From: Clostridium thermarum
GTDB taxonomy: Bacteria; Bacillota; Clostridia; Clostridiales; Clostridiaceae
Assembly: GCF_006351925.1 (NCBI RefSeq)
Contig: NZ_CP040924.1
Coordinates: 1,200,001-1,264,000 of the forward strand
DNA: 64,000 bases
Reading direction: 5' to 3'
The notes under the pieces were generated by a model. It was not told the origin of the DNA, searched no databases, and saw nothing but the letters and a program-made list of their open reading frames with translations. A program made the translations under genes and the position numbers. Shown here one piece after another: positions 8,056-17,236 of the stretch. Numbering within the stretch: the first letter of the stretch is position 1; each line of letters opens with the position of its first letter.

Positions 8056-9196
8056 TCATGCAGTTCTCTCCGCATCTGGGTCCCATAGGTGGCTAAATTG
8101 CCTTCCGTCTGCAAGATTGGAACTGGAGTTTGCAGATAACGAATCCGGTGCTGCAGCAGAAGGCACAGCCGCCCATGCTCTATGTGAGCATAAACTTAAA
8201 AAAGCACTTCGATTGAGAAGTAAGCGTCCTATCTCCGATTATCACACCGATGAGATGGAAGAACACAGTGATGCTTATGTGGAATTTGTGATGGAGCAGC
8301 TTGAATTGGCAAAGCAGAGCTGTAAGGATCCCCTGTTACTTATTGAGCAACGTCTTGATTTTTCCTGCTATGTACCACAAGGCTTTGGGACTGGAGATTG
8401 CATCATTATTGCCGATAAGAAGCTTCATATTATCGATTTTAAGTATGGTATGGGTGTGTTGGTAGATGCGGTGGAGAATCCACAAATGAAATTGTATGCA
8501 CTGGGTGCTTTGGAAATCTACGATAGTCTGTATGATATCGAGGAGGTTTCCATGACCATCTTCCAGCCACGCAGAGAGAATATCAGTACCTGGACCATCT
8601 CAGTAAAGGAATTAAAAGATTGGGCGGAAAATGATCTAAGGGCAAAGGCTAAAAAAGCATATAACGGCGAAGGTGAATACATTCCGGGCGAGTGGTGTAC
8701 TTTTTGCAAAGCGGCTGTTAAATGCCGTGCAAGAGCAGAAGAAAAGCTGAAACTGGCACAATCTGAGTTTAAGCTGCCTCCCCTACTTACGGACTCTGAA
8801 ATAGAAGAGGTTTTATCAAAATTATCTGACCTTACGAAGTGGGCAAATGAAATCATTGCATATGCCACCGATGCAGCTGTTAATCACGGTAAAGAGTGGC
8901 ATGGTTTTAAGGTTGTTGAGGGCAGATCTGTCCGCAAATACAAGGATGAAGATGCTGTGGCTAAAGTAGCCAAGGCAAACGGCTATAAGGATATTTACCG
9001 TCAGAGTCTTATTACCCTTACGGAAATGGAGAAACTGATGGGCAAGACAAAATTTGAGGAGATTCTAGGAAGCCTCATATATAAGCCACCGGGCAAGCCG
9101 ACTCTGGTTCCACTTTCGGATAAGCGTCCGGCTATGAACGTATCAAATGCAAAAAACGAATTTAATGAAATAACGGAGGTATATGAATATGAATAA
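8048..9196 (+). CDS. DUF2800 protein, Cas4/RecB-like PD-(D/E)xK nuclease
   Basis: 382 residues. The RecB/Cas4-type nuclease core is visible: LHIIDFKYGMG (Asp-x-Lys) at about 124-134, followed by NPQMKLYALGAL (QxxxY) some 10 residues later. A Cys cluster WCTFCKAAVKCRA near 217-229 could bind an Fe-S cluster or zinc as in Cas4/AddB-type nucleases. Start 8048 has GGAGG nine bases upstream; the ORF start at 8030 has none. It stands before a single-strand-binding protein gene and the DNA polymerase, so a role in recombination or end processing of phage DNA is likely. Confidence 0.78.
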   Translation: MSDHAVLSASGSHRWLNCLPSARLELEFADNESGAAAEGTAAHALCEHKLKKALRLRSKRPISDYHTDEMEEHSDAYVEFVMEQLELAKQSCKDPLLLIEQRLDFSCYVPQGFGTGDCIIIADKKLHIIDFKYGMGVLVDAVENPQMKLYALGALEIYDSLYDIEEVSMTIFQPRRENISTWTISVKELKDWAENDLRAKAKKAYNGEGEYIPGEWCTFCKAAVKCRARAEEKLKLAQSEFKLPPLLTDSEIEEVLSKLSDLTKWANEIIAYATDAAVNHGKEWHGFKVVEGRSVRKYKDEDAVAKVAKANGYKDIYRQSLITLTEMEKLMGKTKFEEILGSLIYKPPGKPTLVPLSDKRPAMNVSNAKNEFNEITEVYEYE

Positions 9197-9737
9197 TAAA
9201 AATAGAACGAAGGTTATTACTGGTGTAAACACACGTCTCAGCTACTTCCACGGTTGGGAGCCGGTATCAATAAATGGCGGAGCGGAAAAGTACAGCGTAT
9301 CGGTATTGATTCCTAAGACAGACAAGGAAACCATCAATGCAATTAATGCAGCAATTGATGCAGCTATTGAAGAGGGCATTGCAAAGTTTGGCGGTAAGAA
9401 ACCGAATAAGGCTGCCATCAAGCTGCCTCTTAGAGATGGAGATGTGGAACGAGACGATGAGGCATACAAAGGACATTATTTCATAAATGCCAATAGTACA
9501 ACTCCGCCTCAGATTGTAGACAAAGCAGTAAAACCAATCCTTGATCGCAATGAGGTATACAGCGGTTGCTATGCGAGAGTGTCGCTAAATTTCTATGCTT
9601 TCAACTCTAACGGTAATAAGGGTGTAGCCTGCGGACTTGGAAATATCCAGAAGATTAGAGATGGAGAGCCTTTAGGCGGCAGAACCACTGCAGCTGACGA
9701 TTTCACCACAATTGAAGATGATGAATTCTTAGCATAA
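9189..9737 (+). CDS. DUF2815 single-stranded DNA-binding protein
   Basis: 182 residues. The sequence (NTRLSYFHGWEPVSINGGAEKYSVSVLIPKTDKET...GHYFINANSTTPPQIVDK...YSGCYARVSLNFYAFN...GVACGLGNIQKI) matches the DUF2815 family, related to T7 gp2.5-type ssDNA-binding proteins, with an OB-fold body and an acidic tail (TIEDDEFLA) of the type that recruits replication proteins. Of two nearby ATGs, 9189 is preferred because GGAGG is nine bases upstream; 9183 is only three bases from it. It overlaps the DUF2800 gene by 8 bases. Confidence 0.8.
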   Translation: MNNKNRTKVITGVNTRLSYFHGWEPVSINGGAEKYSVSVLIPKTDKETINAINAAIDAAIEEGIAKFGGKKPNKAAIKLPLRDGDVERDDEAYKGHYFINANSTTPPQIVDKAVKPILDRNEVYSGCYARVSLNFYAFNSNGNKGVACGLGNIQKIRDGEPLGGRTTAADDFTTIEDDEFLA

Positions 9738-9760
9738 CAGCTAAAGTATGAATGCAGATG

Positions 9761-9796
9761 AGGTGGCGGAGCATATTCTTTTGCCACCTTGTTTGT
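9761..9796 (+). terminator. Hairpin before the DNA polymerase gene
   Basis: AGGTGGC (9761-9767) pairs with GCCACCT (9783-9789), followed by a modest T-rich stretch (TGTTTGT). It sits about 20 bases before the polymerase ribosome binding site. Confidence 0.45.
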
Positions 9797-9817
9797 ATTA
9801 GGAAGGGTGGTAATATT

Positions 9818-11758
9818 ATGAAATCTATCTCGGTAGATATAGAGACTTTTAGCAGTATCAACCTTCAAAAGTCTGGTGTTTACCGTTATATTGAGGCTGA
9901 TGATTTTGAAATATTGTTATTTGGCTATTCGGTGGATGGCGGTGAAGTGCAGGTTGTTGATATTGCTTGCGGAGAGAAAATACCTGATGAAATTATAAAT
10001 GCCCTTACGGATGATTCCGTTACCAAGTGGGCCTTTAATGCTATGTTCGAAAGGGTGTGCCTATCAAAGTATCTTGGATTGCCTACAGGAGAATATCTTG
10101 ACCCTGCATCCTGGAAATGCTCCATGATATGGTCGGCCTATATGGGCCTGCCTTTATCCCTTGAGGGCGCCGGTGCGGTTTTAGGATTAGAGAAACAAAA
10201 GCTAACAGAGGGCAAAGACCTCATCAAATATTTCTGTACCCCTTGCTCACCTACTAAATCAAACGGAGGTAGAGTTCGTAATCTGCCGGAACATGATATG
10301 GATAAATGGGAGCATTTTAAAGCATACAATCTCCGAGATGTGGAAATAGAGATGTTAATACAGCAGAGATTATCCAAGTTTCCCGTGCCGGAGAATGTCT
10401 GGGTGGAATATCATCTTGACCAGAAAATTAATGATAGAGGCATTGCAATTGATATGACCTTTGTAAAACAGGCTGTTGCAATGGATGAAAGTTCCCGTGA
10501 AAAGCTGACAGTTCTTATGCAGGACATAACCAATTTGGAGAATCCAAACTCTGTTAAGCAGATGAAATATTGGCTTGATGATAATGGGCTTAAAATAGAC
10601 AACCTTGGTAAAAAAGCGGTTGCACAGATGTTAAAGACAGCACCTGAGCAAATAGGGGCTGCTTTGGAGCTCCGCCAGCAGCTTGCCAAATCATCGGTGA
10701 AGAAATATACGGCAATGGAGAATGCGGTATGCCATGACGGACGTGCCAGAGGGATGTTTCAGTTCTATGGAGCTAACAGAACCGGCAGATTTTCAGGAAG
10801 GCTGATACAATTGCAAAATCTTCCTCAAAACCATATGCCGGATTTGGAACAGGCTCGCTCTTTAGTTCGCAGTGGAAATTTTGATGCCCTAACCCTACTC
10901 TATGATTCTATACCAGAGGTGTTGTCGGAACTTATCCGTACTGCATTTATTCCTCGTGAAGGTATGAAGTTTATCGTTGCAGACTTTTCAGCGATAGAGG
11001 CTCGTGTCATTGCATGGCTTGCAGGCGAAAAATGGAGAATGGAAGTATTTCAAAAGGGCGGTGACATCTACTGTGCCAGTGCATTTCAGATGTTTAATGT
11101 GCCTGTTGAAAAACACGGTGTGAATGGGCATCTCCGTCAAAAAGGGAAAATTTCAGAACTCGCCCTTGGCTACGGCGGATCTGTTGGCGCATTAAAGGCT
11201 ATGGGTGCTTTAGAGATGGGGCTTACTGAGGAAGAATTACAACCCTTAGTAAATGCATGGAGACAGGCTAATCCCAATATTACAAAACTATGGTGGGATG
11301 TTGACCGCGCTGCAAAGACCTGCGTAAAACAGAAAACAACCACAGAAACTCACGGCATTAAATTCATGTATGAAAGTGGAATACTCTTCATAATCCTTCC
11401 TTCCGGCAGGCGGCTTTCCTATGTAAAGCCTCGCATTGGACAGAATGTGTTCGGTGGTGAGTCGGTTACTTATGAAGGTGTCGGTGGAACAAAAAAATGG
11501 GAAAGAATCGAAAGCTATGGGCCCAAATTTGTAGAGAATATTGTGCAGGCAATTAGCCGTGATATTTTGTGCCATGCCATGCAGTCATTAAAGAATTGTT
11601 CCATTGTAGCTCATGTCCACGATGAAATTATCATCGAAGGGGATATGGGAATGCCACTTTCTACTGTCTGTGAACAAATGAGCAAAACACCAACCTGGGC
11701 AAAAGGCTTGCTCCTAAGCACCGATGGCTATGAGTGTCAGTTTTATAAAAAAGATTAA
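9818..11758 (+). CDS. Phage family A DNA polymerase
   Basis: 646 residues. An N-terminal 3'-5' exonuclease-like domain begins SVDIETFSS (Asp-x-Glu) at residues 5-13. Polymerase motif A is DFSAIEARVIAWL, motif B-like residues lie around RQKGKISELALGYGGS, and motif C is HVHDEIIIE near residue 600. This is the typical clostridial prophage polymerase, shorter than Pol I because it lacks the 5' nuclease. It replicates the phage genome. The ATG at 9818 with GGAAGGGTGG upstream replaces the longer frame from 9752, which crosses a hairpin. Copy 2 of the dispersed element follows the stop. Confidence 0.92.
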   Translation: MKSISVDIETFSSINLQKSGVYRYIEADDFEILLFGYSVDGGEVQVVDIACGEKIPDEIINALTDDSVTKWAFNAMFERVCLSKYLGLPTGEYLDPASWKCSMIWSAYMGLPLSLEGAGAVLGLEKQKLTEGKDLIKYFCTPCSPTKSNGGRVRNLPEHDMDKWEHFKAYNLRDVEIEMLIQQRLSKFPVPENVWVEYHLDQKINDRGIAIDMTFVKQAVAMDESSREKLTVLMQDITNLENPNSVKQMKYWLDDNGLKIDNLGKKAVAQMLKTAPEQIGAALELRQQLAKSSVKKYTAMENAVCHDGRARGMFQFYGANRTGRFSGRLIQLQNLPQNHMPDLEQARSLVRSGNFDALTLLYDSIPEVLSELIRTAFIPREGMKFIVADFSAIEARVIAWLAGEKWRMEVFQKGGDIYCASAFQMFNVPVEKHGVNGHLRQKGKISELALGYGGSVGALKAMGALEMGLTEEELQPLVNAWRQANPNITKLWWDVDRAAKTCVKQKTTTETHGIKFMYESGILFIILPSGRRLSYVKPRIGQNVFGGESVTYEGVGGTKKWERIESYGPKFVENIVQAISRDILCHAMQSLKNCSIVAHVHDEIIIEGDMGMPLSTVCEQMSKTPTWAKGLLLSTDGYECQFYKKD

Positions 11759-11774
11759 AAATAAAATTTCAAAA

Positions 11775-11848
11775 TCCTCAACTTCCATTACCTCCTGTGG
11801 CTAGTAGGTAGAGGAGTTTTCCCTCTAACTATATTTACAGGAGGTAAT
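11775..11848 (+). promoter_or_regulatory. Dispersed RNA-like element, copy 2, sequestering the SD
   Basis: CCTCAACTT, 14-base spacer, GGCTAGTAGGTAGAGG. Spacer ATTACCTCCTGT (11787-11798) is the exact 12-base complement of ACAGGAGGTAAT (11837-11848), which contains the Shine-Dalgarno sequence of the antirepressor gene. A competing pairing is TCCTCAACTT with AGGTAGAGGA, and TAGAGG with CCTCTA. Looks like a translational switch. Confidence 0.7.
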
Positions 11849-11852
11849 TCGT

Positions 11853-12605
11853 ATGGACGAATTAGTAAGAATCAACTATCAGAATCATAGACCAACCGTA
11901 CTTGGTCGTGATTTACATGCAGCTTTGGAAGTCAAGACAGCATATAAGGACTGGTTTCCAAGAATGTGTGAGTACGGATTTGAGGAAGGGGTCGACTTTA
12001 GCTCATTTTTGAGCGAAAGTACGGGAGGCAGACCAAGCGTAGATCATCAGCTTACCATTGAAATGGCAAAAGAGTTATGCATGATACAGCGCACTCCAAA
12101 AGGAAAGCAGTGCCGAGGGTATTTCCTTGAAATTGAGAGGAAGTGGAATTCACCAGAGGCAATCATGGCCAGGGCACTGCAGTATGCCAATCAGCAGCTT
12201 GCCCAAATAAGACATCAAAATAAACTGCTTGAGGGAACGATTGCTGTTCAGAATCAGCAGATTGCTGAAATGAAACCGAAAGTGTCCTATTATGATGTGG
12301 TTCTAAATTGTAAAGACCTCATTTCTACATCGGCGATTGCCAAGGACTATGGCAAGTCTGCTATTTGGATGAACCGTTACCTACATAAAAAGGGCATCCA
12401 GTTCAAGCAAGGTGACATATGGCTTTTATATCAGAAGTATGCGGAAAAGGGCTATACCAGTACCAAAACCCATAGCTATCTTGGTAGTAACGGGGAACAA
12501 CATACAAAGGTTCATACCTACTGGACACAAAAGGGGAGACTTTTCATTTACGAACTGATGAAGGCAGATGGCATTTTACCACAGATAGAAATGGAGGGTG
12601 TGTAA
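11853..12605 (+). CDS. Phage antirepressor (AntA-type N-terminus, KilAC-type C-terminus)
   Basis: 250 residues. The N-terminal AntA/AntB domain (VLGRDLHAALEVKTAYKDWFPRMCEYGFEEGVDF...LTIEMAKELCMIQRTPKGKQCRGYFLEIE) spans about 15-105. A coiled linker with Gln-rich repeats (110-150) and a KilAC DNA-binding domain (ISTSAIAKDYGKSAIWMNRYLHKKGIQ...GRLFIYELMKADGIL) follow. Such proteins counteract prophage repressors. Its ribosome binding site can be hidden by perfect pairing with the upstream element, so expression is probably under post-transcriptional control, which would suit an induction switch. Stop and next start overlap by one base (TAATG). Confidence 0.9.
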   Translation: MDELVRINYQNHRPTVLGRDLHAALEVKTAYKDWFPRMCEYGFEEGVDFSSFLSESTGGRPSVDHQLTIEMAKELCMIQRTPKGKQCRGYFLEIERKWNSPEAIMARALQYANQQLAQIRHQNKLLEGTIAVQNQQIAEMKPKVSYYDVVLNCKDLISTSAIAKDYGKSAIWMNRYLHKKGIQFKQGDIWLLYQKYAEKGYTSTKTHSYLGSNGEQHTKVHTYWTQKGRLFIYELMKADGILPQIEMEGV

Positions 12606-13039
12606 TGAGCATCAACAAATTCAATCCTGAAGGATATCACGACCCAACTCCCCATGAAGCACTGACCAACATTATAAAAAAGGAGAAGGCAGAGAAAAAA
12701 TCTGACTTCAAACCCCTTGTGTATATTTGCTCTCCCTATTCTGGTGATGTAGAAGGAAACGTTAAAAAAGCCCGTAGCTTTTGCAGGTTTGCCTTGGAGC
12801 AAAACTGTATTCCTCTTGCTCCCCATCTTATGTTTCCACAGTTTATGGATGATAAAAATCCAAAGGAACGGGAACTTGCCATATTTATGGATATTGTGCT
12901 CATGGGAAAATGCTCTGAAGTGTGGGTGCTGGGGAATACCATTTCAAGGGGTATGGCAAGGGAGATTGAAGTAGCCAAAAAACGCAGACAGAAGATAAGG
13001 TATTTTAGTCCTGCGTACGAGGAGGTTGAAAGCCTATGA
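12605..13039 (+). CDS. DUF4406 / nucleoside deoxyribosyltransferase-like protein
   Basis: 144 residues. The core PLVYICSPYSGDVEGNVKKARSFCRFALEQNCIPLAPHLMFPQFM...REL...MDIVLMGKCSEVWVLGNTISRGMAREIEVAK is the DUF4406 fold, related to nucleoside 2-deoxyribosyltransferases (N-terminal ICSPYSG loop, Glu near GMAREIE). The first 35 residues are a basic extension. Such proteins may act on nucleotides or ADP-ribose-type cofactors; substrate unknown. Translationally coupled to the antirepressor (TAATG) and overlapping the next gene by 4 bases. Confidence 0.75.
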   Translation: MSINKFNPEGYHDPTPHEALTNIIKKEKAEKKSDFKPLVYICSPYSGDVEGNVKKARSFCRFALEQNCIPLAPHLMFPQFMDDKNPKERELAIFMDIVLMGKCSEVWVLGNTISRGMAREIEVAKKRRQKIRYFSPAYEEVESL

Positions 13040-15402
13040 AAATCGCTGTGGGCAACAGCAGGATGGATAAAAAGTGGAAGAACATTGATATCTCATGGGA
13101 GGATTTTTCCGCCCGCATAAAGACGACACAACGCACCACCGAAACGGTAGAAGAATATCGGAAACTTAAAAAAGGTCAACAAGATGATATCAAAGATGTG
13201 GGTGGCTTTGTCGGAGGGCATTTAAAAGAAGGAAGACGAAAGAAGGGCAATGTTTTATGCCGCTCCATGCTTACCCTTGATATGGATTACGGTAGACCAG
13301 ATATCTGGGAACAAATCAGCATGCTTTTTGATTTCAAATGCTGTGTTTATTCCACCCATAAGCACACCCCGGAAAATCCAAGACTCAGGCTCATCATTCC
13401 TCTTGCTCGTGAAATAAGCGAAGAAGAATACGCAGCCGTTGGACGCATGGTGGCAAAAGAAATCGGTATTGACCTTTTCGATGATACAACATATGAAGCA
13501 CATCGGCTTATGTACTGGCCATCCACTTCCTCTAACGGCGAATTTGTCTATAAGGAGCAGGAGGGTACATTACTTGATCCGGATGTATATCTTTCTAAAT
13601 ATAAAGACTGGCATGATACATCAACTTGGCCTGTATCAAGCAGGCAGTCCGAAGTTATAAATCGCAATCTTAAAGAACAAGCAGATCCGCTTTTAAAGGA
13701 AGGTGTGGTAGGAACATTTTGTCGTGCCTATCCCGTACGTGAAGCAATTGAGAAATTCCTAGGTGCAGTTTATGCCCCTTCTGCTATGGAAGGACGGTAC
13801 GATTATATTCCGGCTGACAGTAGTGCCGGTGTGATTATCTATGACGATAAATTCGCATACAGCCACCATGCCACAGACCCAGCAAGCGGTCTGCTCCTTA
13901 ATGCCTTTGACCTTGTTCGTATTCATAAATTCGGTTCTTTAGATGATAAGGTTTCCACTGATACGGCTCCCGGTAAAATGCCGTCTTTTATAGCAATGTG
14001 CGAGTTTGCCATAAAGGATGAAAGAGTCAAAGCTGAGTTTGCCAGGGAAAGACAAGAAAAGGCTCTTGAGGAGTTTAGCGATGAGGATTGGCAGACAGTT
14101 TTGGAACTGGATAAGCAAGGTCGAATAAAAGACACATTGGAGAACATCGTCCTTATTATTAGGCATGATAAGGAGCTAAAGCATATAGCTTTTAACTGTC
14201 ACCGTGATGGTATTGATGCCAAAGGGGGCTTGCCTTGGGAGCAGATTAAGGCAGGCTGGAATGACTCAGACAACGCACAGCTTAAGGTGTACCTAAACAG
14301 CAAATACGGAGTATATTCTCCCACCAAGACCAAAGATGCAGTGTTAGCGGTAGCGACAGAACGAGCCTATCACCCCATTAAAGAATATCTGAACTCTCTG
14401 CCAGAATGGGATGGCATTAGCCGTGTAGAAAACCTGCTCATTGACTATTTTGGTGCAACGGATAATTCTTATACAAAAGCAGTCATTCGCAAAACAATGG
14501 TTGCGGCGGTGGCCCGTATATTTAAACCCGGTATAAAATTTGACAGCGTTCTTATTTTAAATGGTCCCCAAGGCATCGGCAAGTCAACCTACTTTGCCAA
14601 ACTTGCCGGAGATTGGTTTTCAGACAGCTTAACCATTACGGATATGAAGGATAAATCCGGTGCTGAAAAACTTCAAGGGTATTGGATGCTGGAACTTGGA
14701 GAGCTTGCAGGAATGCGCAAGACCGATGTGGAGGTTGTGAAGTCCTTTATTTCAAGATCGGATGACAAGTACCGCGCAAGCTATGGTGTCAATGTAGAAA
14801 GCCATCCCCGTCAATGTGTAATTGTAGGTTCTACCAATGCAGAGAGCGGCTTTCTACGTGATATTACAGGCAACCGAAGATTCTGGCCGGTTCGTATCAG
14901 CGGAAACAGCAAAAAGAAAGCCTGGCAGATGACCAAAGAGGAAGTGCAGCAGATTTGGGCAGAGACGCTTGTTCTATATGAGAAAGGTGAAAAACTCTAC
15001 CTTGAAGGTGACGAAGCAATCTTGGCAACCAGTGAACAGGCTGATGCGATGGAAACCGATGAACGAGAAGGGCTGGTTCGCACCTATCTTGACATCCTTT
15101 TGCCGGAAGACTGGGACACCATGTCTTTGTACGAGCGTAGAAATTTCCTCACCGGCAGCGAATTTGGAGGTGTCACCCGTGTTGGAACTTTAAAAAGAAC
15201 CCTTGTCTGCAACATGGAGATTTGGTGTGAGTGTTTTGGGAAAGACCCATCATCCATGAAAGCATCTGACTCCTATGCTATCGGTGCTATTATGAGAAAG
15301 ATCGGTGAGTGGAACAAGTACACCGGGAACAAGAATGGAACAAGCAACTTTCCCATCTATGGAAAGCAGCGAGCTTATTGCCGAGTTGAGGAACAAGGAT
15401 AA
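13036..15402 (+). CDS. VapE-type primase-helicase
   Basis: 788 residues. The N-terminal part has an archaeo-eukaryotic primase-like pattern (SMLTLDMDYGRPD near 77-89 and RLRLIIPL). The C-terminal half is the virulence-associated E / D5-like helicase with Walker A GPQGIGKSTYFAK near 509-521 and later GSTNAESGFLRDITGNRRFWPV, the family's sensor region. It probably primes and unwinds phage DNA at the replication origin. It overlaps the DUF4406 gene by 4 bases. The following 218-base gap contains the alternating tract listed separately. Confidence 0.88.
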   Translation: MKIAVGNSRMDKKWKNIDISWEDFSARIKTTQRTTETVEEYRKLKKGQQDDIKDVGGFVGGHLKEGRRKKGNVLCRSMLTLDMDYGRPDIWEQISMLFDFKCCVYSTHKHTPENPRLRLIIPLAREISEEEYAAVGRMVAKEIGIDLFDDTTYEAHRLMYWPSTSSNGEFVYKEQEGTLLDPDVYLSKYKDWHDTSTWPVSSRQSEVINRNLKEQADPLLKEGVVGTFCRAYPVREAIEKFLGAVYAPSAMEGRYDYIPADSSAGVIIYDDKFAYSHHATDPASGLLLNAFDLVRIHKFGSLDDKVSTDTAPGKMPSFIAMCEFAIKDERVKAEFARERQEKALEEFSDEDWQTVLELDKQGRIKDTLENIVLIIRHDKELKHIAFNCHRDGIDAKGGLPWEQIKAGWNDSDNAQLKVYLNSKYGVYSPTKTKDAVLAVATERAYHPIKEYLNSLPEWDGISRVENLLIDYFGATDNSYTKAVIRKTMVAAVARIFKPGIKFDSVLILNGPQGIGKSTYFAKLAGDWFSDSLTITDMKDKSGAEKLQGYWMLELGELAGMRKTDVEVVKSFISRSDDKYRASYGVNVESHPRQCVIVGSTNAESGFLRDITGNRRFWPVRISGNSKKKAWQMTKEEVQQIWAETLVLYEKGEKLYLEGDEAILATSEQADAMETDEREGLVRTYLDILLPEDWDTMSLYERRNFLTGSEFGGVTRVGTLKRTLVCNMEIWCECFGKDPSSMKASDSYAIGAIMRKIGEWNKYTGNKNGTSNFPIYGKQRAYCRVEEQG

Positions 15403-15537
15403 GTTGTACTATACTTTGTTCCAAAATCGGTTCTTACATGCAAGTCAGTAAATAAAGGAAAAATCAACGGTTCGGAACAGGTGGAACAAGAAGTATGCTG
15501 TTTAGTTATAAATAGTAAAAAAGAAGAAATTGTAGCC

Positions 15538-15565
15538 TGTGTGTACGCGTATACACGCGCGTATA
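15538..15565. other. 28-base alternating pyrimidine-purine tract
   Basis: From 15538 to 15565 every base alternates Y-R, including ACGCGTATAC and ACGCGCGTATA. It lies in the only sizeable gap of the replication module. Such tracts favour Z-DNA or strand opening. Confidence 0.6.
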
Positions 15566-15620
15566 GGAAAAATAGGTCATAGTTGTTTTCCTGTTCCGAG
15601 CTTTTATATAGGAGGAATTT

Positions 15621-15902
15621 ATGCTTGAAAAATATATCGAAAAGAAATTGGTAGAGTCAGTAAAAAAGATGGGAGGCATTGCGGCAAAGCTTACAAGTCC
15701 TGGTTTAGATGGGATGCCAGACCGCCTGGTGCTTTTGCCCCATGGGAAGATGGGCTTTGTGGAATTAAAGGCTCCCGGCAAGAAACCTCGTCCGCTGCAG
15801 GTTAGAAGAATAAAGCAATTGCAGATGTTAGGCTTTGCCTGCTATGTAATTGACAGTGTTGAGCAGATCGGAGGGATACTCGATGAAATACAATCCTCAT
15901 AA
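15621..15902 (+). CDS. VRR-NUC domain nuclease
   Basis: 93 residues, a minimal VRR-NUC domain: MLEKYIEKKLVESVKKMGGIAAKLTSPGLDGMPDRLVLLPHGKMGFVELKAPGKKPRPLQVRRIKQLQMLGF. The PD-(D/E)xK residues are GMPD, E-x-K (VELKAPG) and the downstream Q. Stand-alone VRR-NUC proteins are structure-selective nucleases, often encoded beside an SNF2 helicase in phages, as here. GGAGGAATTT precedes the ATG. It overlaps the helicase start by 20 bases. Confidence 0.9.
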   Translation: MLEKYIEKKLVESVKKMGGIAAKLTSPGLDGMPDRLVLLPHGKMGFVELKAPGKKPRPLQVRRIKQLQMLGFACYVIDSVEQIGGILDEIQSS

Positions 15903-17232
15903 ATATCAGACCTATGCCACCAAATTCATCTTAGAGCATCCCATAGCTGCAGTATTTTTAGAGATGGGTCTTGGCAAGAGTGTGATTACACTAAGTGCTA
16001 TATTCGATTTGTGTCTTGACAGTTTTGAAATTGGAAAGGTGTTGGTCATTGCACCCTTGAGGGTGGCAAGGGATACTTGGCCTGCTGAGATAAATAAGTG
16101 GGAGCATCTAAAGGGGCTAGAGTTTTCAGTGGCAATTGGTACAGAGGAGGAGCGGTTGTCAGCACTAAAGAAACCTACAAGCATCTATCTTATAAATAGA
16201 GAAAATGTAGAATGGCTGGTAAGTAAAAGCAATATCCCTTTTGATTTTGACATGGTCGTAATAGATGAGCTTTCATCCTTTAAGTCTTATGGTGCAAAGA
16301 GGTTTAAAAGCTTGTTAAAAGTAAGACCCAAAGTAAAACGTATCGTAGGACTTACTGGAACTCCAAGCGGTAACGGTTTAATGGATTTGTGGGCGGAGTT
16401 TCGCATCCTTGACATGGGTAAAAGACTCGGTAGGTATATAACTCACTACCGCAATTCCTTCTTTACCCCGGATAAACGTAATCAGCAGATGGTGTTTTCA
16501 TATAAGCCATTACCCGGAGCAGAGGATGCCATATATCGGCTTATTTCTGATATTATGATTTCTATGAAGACGGTGGATTTTCTAAAAATGCCGGAATGTG
16601 TAATCAATGAAGTACCTGTATGTCTAAGTGAAAAAGAGCAATTGGCATATGACAGTTTTCGTAAAGAGATGGTTCTCCAACTTGGTGATGGGGAGATTGA
16701 TGCCATGAACGCAGCAGTCTTATCAGGCAAACTCCTGCAGATGGCAAATGGCGCTATTTACGATGAAGATAAAAATGTCCATTTTATCCATGACCGCAAG
16801 TTGGATGCCCTTGAGGACTTAATTGAAGGTGCAAACGGCAAGCCTGTCCTTATTGCCTACTGGTATAATCATGATTTAGAGCGTATCAAGGAAAAATTCA
16901 ATGTTCGAGAAATCAAAACTTCCAAGGATATCAAGGATTGGAACAACGGGGATATTCCTGTGGCGGTTATCCATCCTGCATCAGCGGGACATGGGCTGAA
17001 CTTACAAAGTGGTGGTTCAACGCTTATCTGGTTTGGACTTACATGGAGCCTGGAACTGTATCAGCAAACCAATGCCCGTCTTTGGAGACAAGGGCAAAAG
17101 AATACAGTAGTTATTCATCATCTGATTGCCAAAGGAACTATTGACGAGCGTGTGATGCAAGCGTTGAAGGATAAAGATAACACCCAGTCCGCATTGATAG
17201 AAGCGGTCAAAGCAACACTTAAGGAGGATTGA
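15883..17232 (+). CDS. SNF2-type DEAD/DEAH helicase
   Basis: 449 residues. Walker A LEMGLGKSVITL at about 26-37, Walker B VVIDELSSFKS near 126-136, motif III GLTGTPSGNG, and C-terminal motifs V-VI PASAGHGLNLQSGGSTLIWFGLTWSLELYQQTNARLWRQGQ. This compact phage SNF2 form lacks accessory domains and pairs with the VRR-NUC protein, probably as a replication or recombination helicase. Start 15883 has GGAGGG at good spacing, overlapping the nuclease gene. Confidence 0.92.
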   Translation: MKYNPHKYQTYATKFILEHPIAAVFLEMGLGKSVITLSAIFDLCLDSFEIGKVLVIAPLRVARDTWPAEINKWEHLKGLEFSVAIGTEEERLSALKKPTSIYLINRENVEWLVSKSNIPFDFDMVVIDELSSFKSYGAKRFKSLLKVRPKVKRIVGLTGTPSGNGLMDLWAEFRILDMGKRLGRYITHYRNSFFTPDKRNQQMVFSYKPLPGAEDAIYRLISDIMISMKTVDFLKMPECVINEVPVCLSEKEQLAYDSFRKEMVLQLGDGEIDAMNAAVLSGKLLQMANGAIYDEDKNVHFIHDRKLDALEDLIEGANGKPVLIAYWYNHDLERIKEKFNVREIKTSKDIKDWNNGDIPVAVIHPASAGHGLNLQSGGSTLIWFGLTWSLELYQQTNARLWRQGQKNTVVIHHLIAKGTIDERVMQALKDKDNTQSALIEAVKATLKED

Positions 17233-17236
17233 TAGG

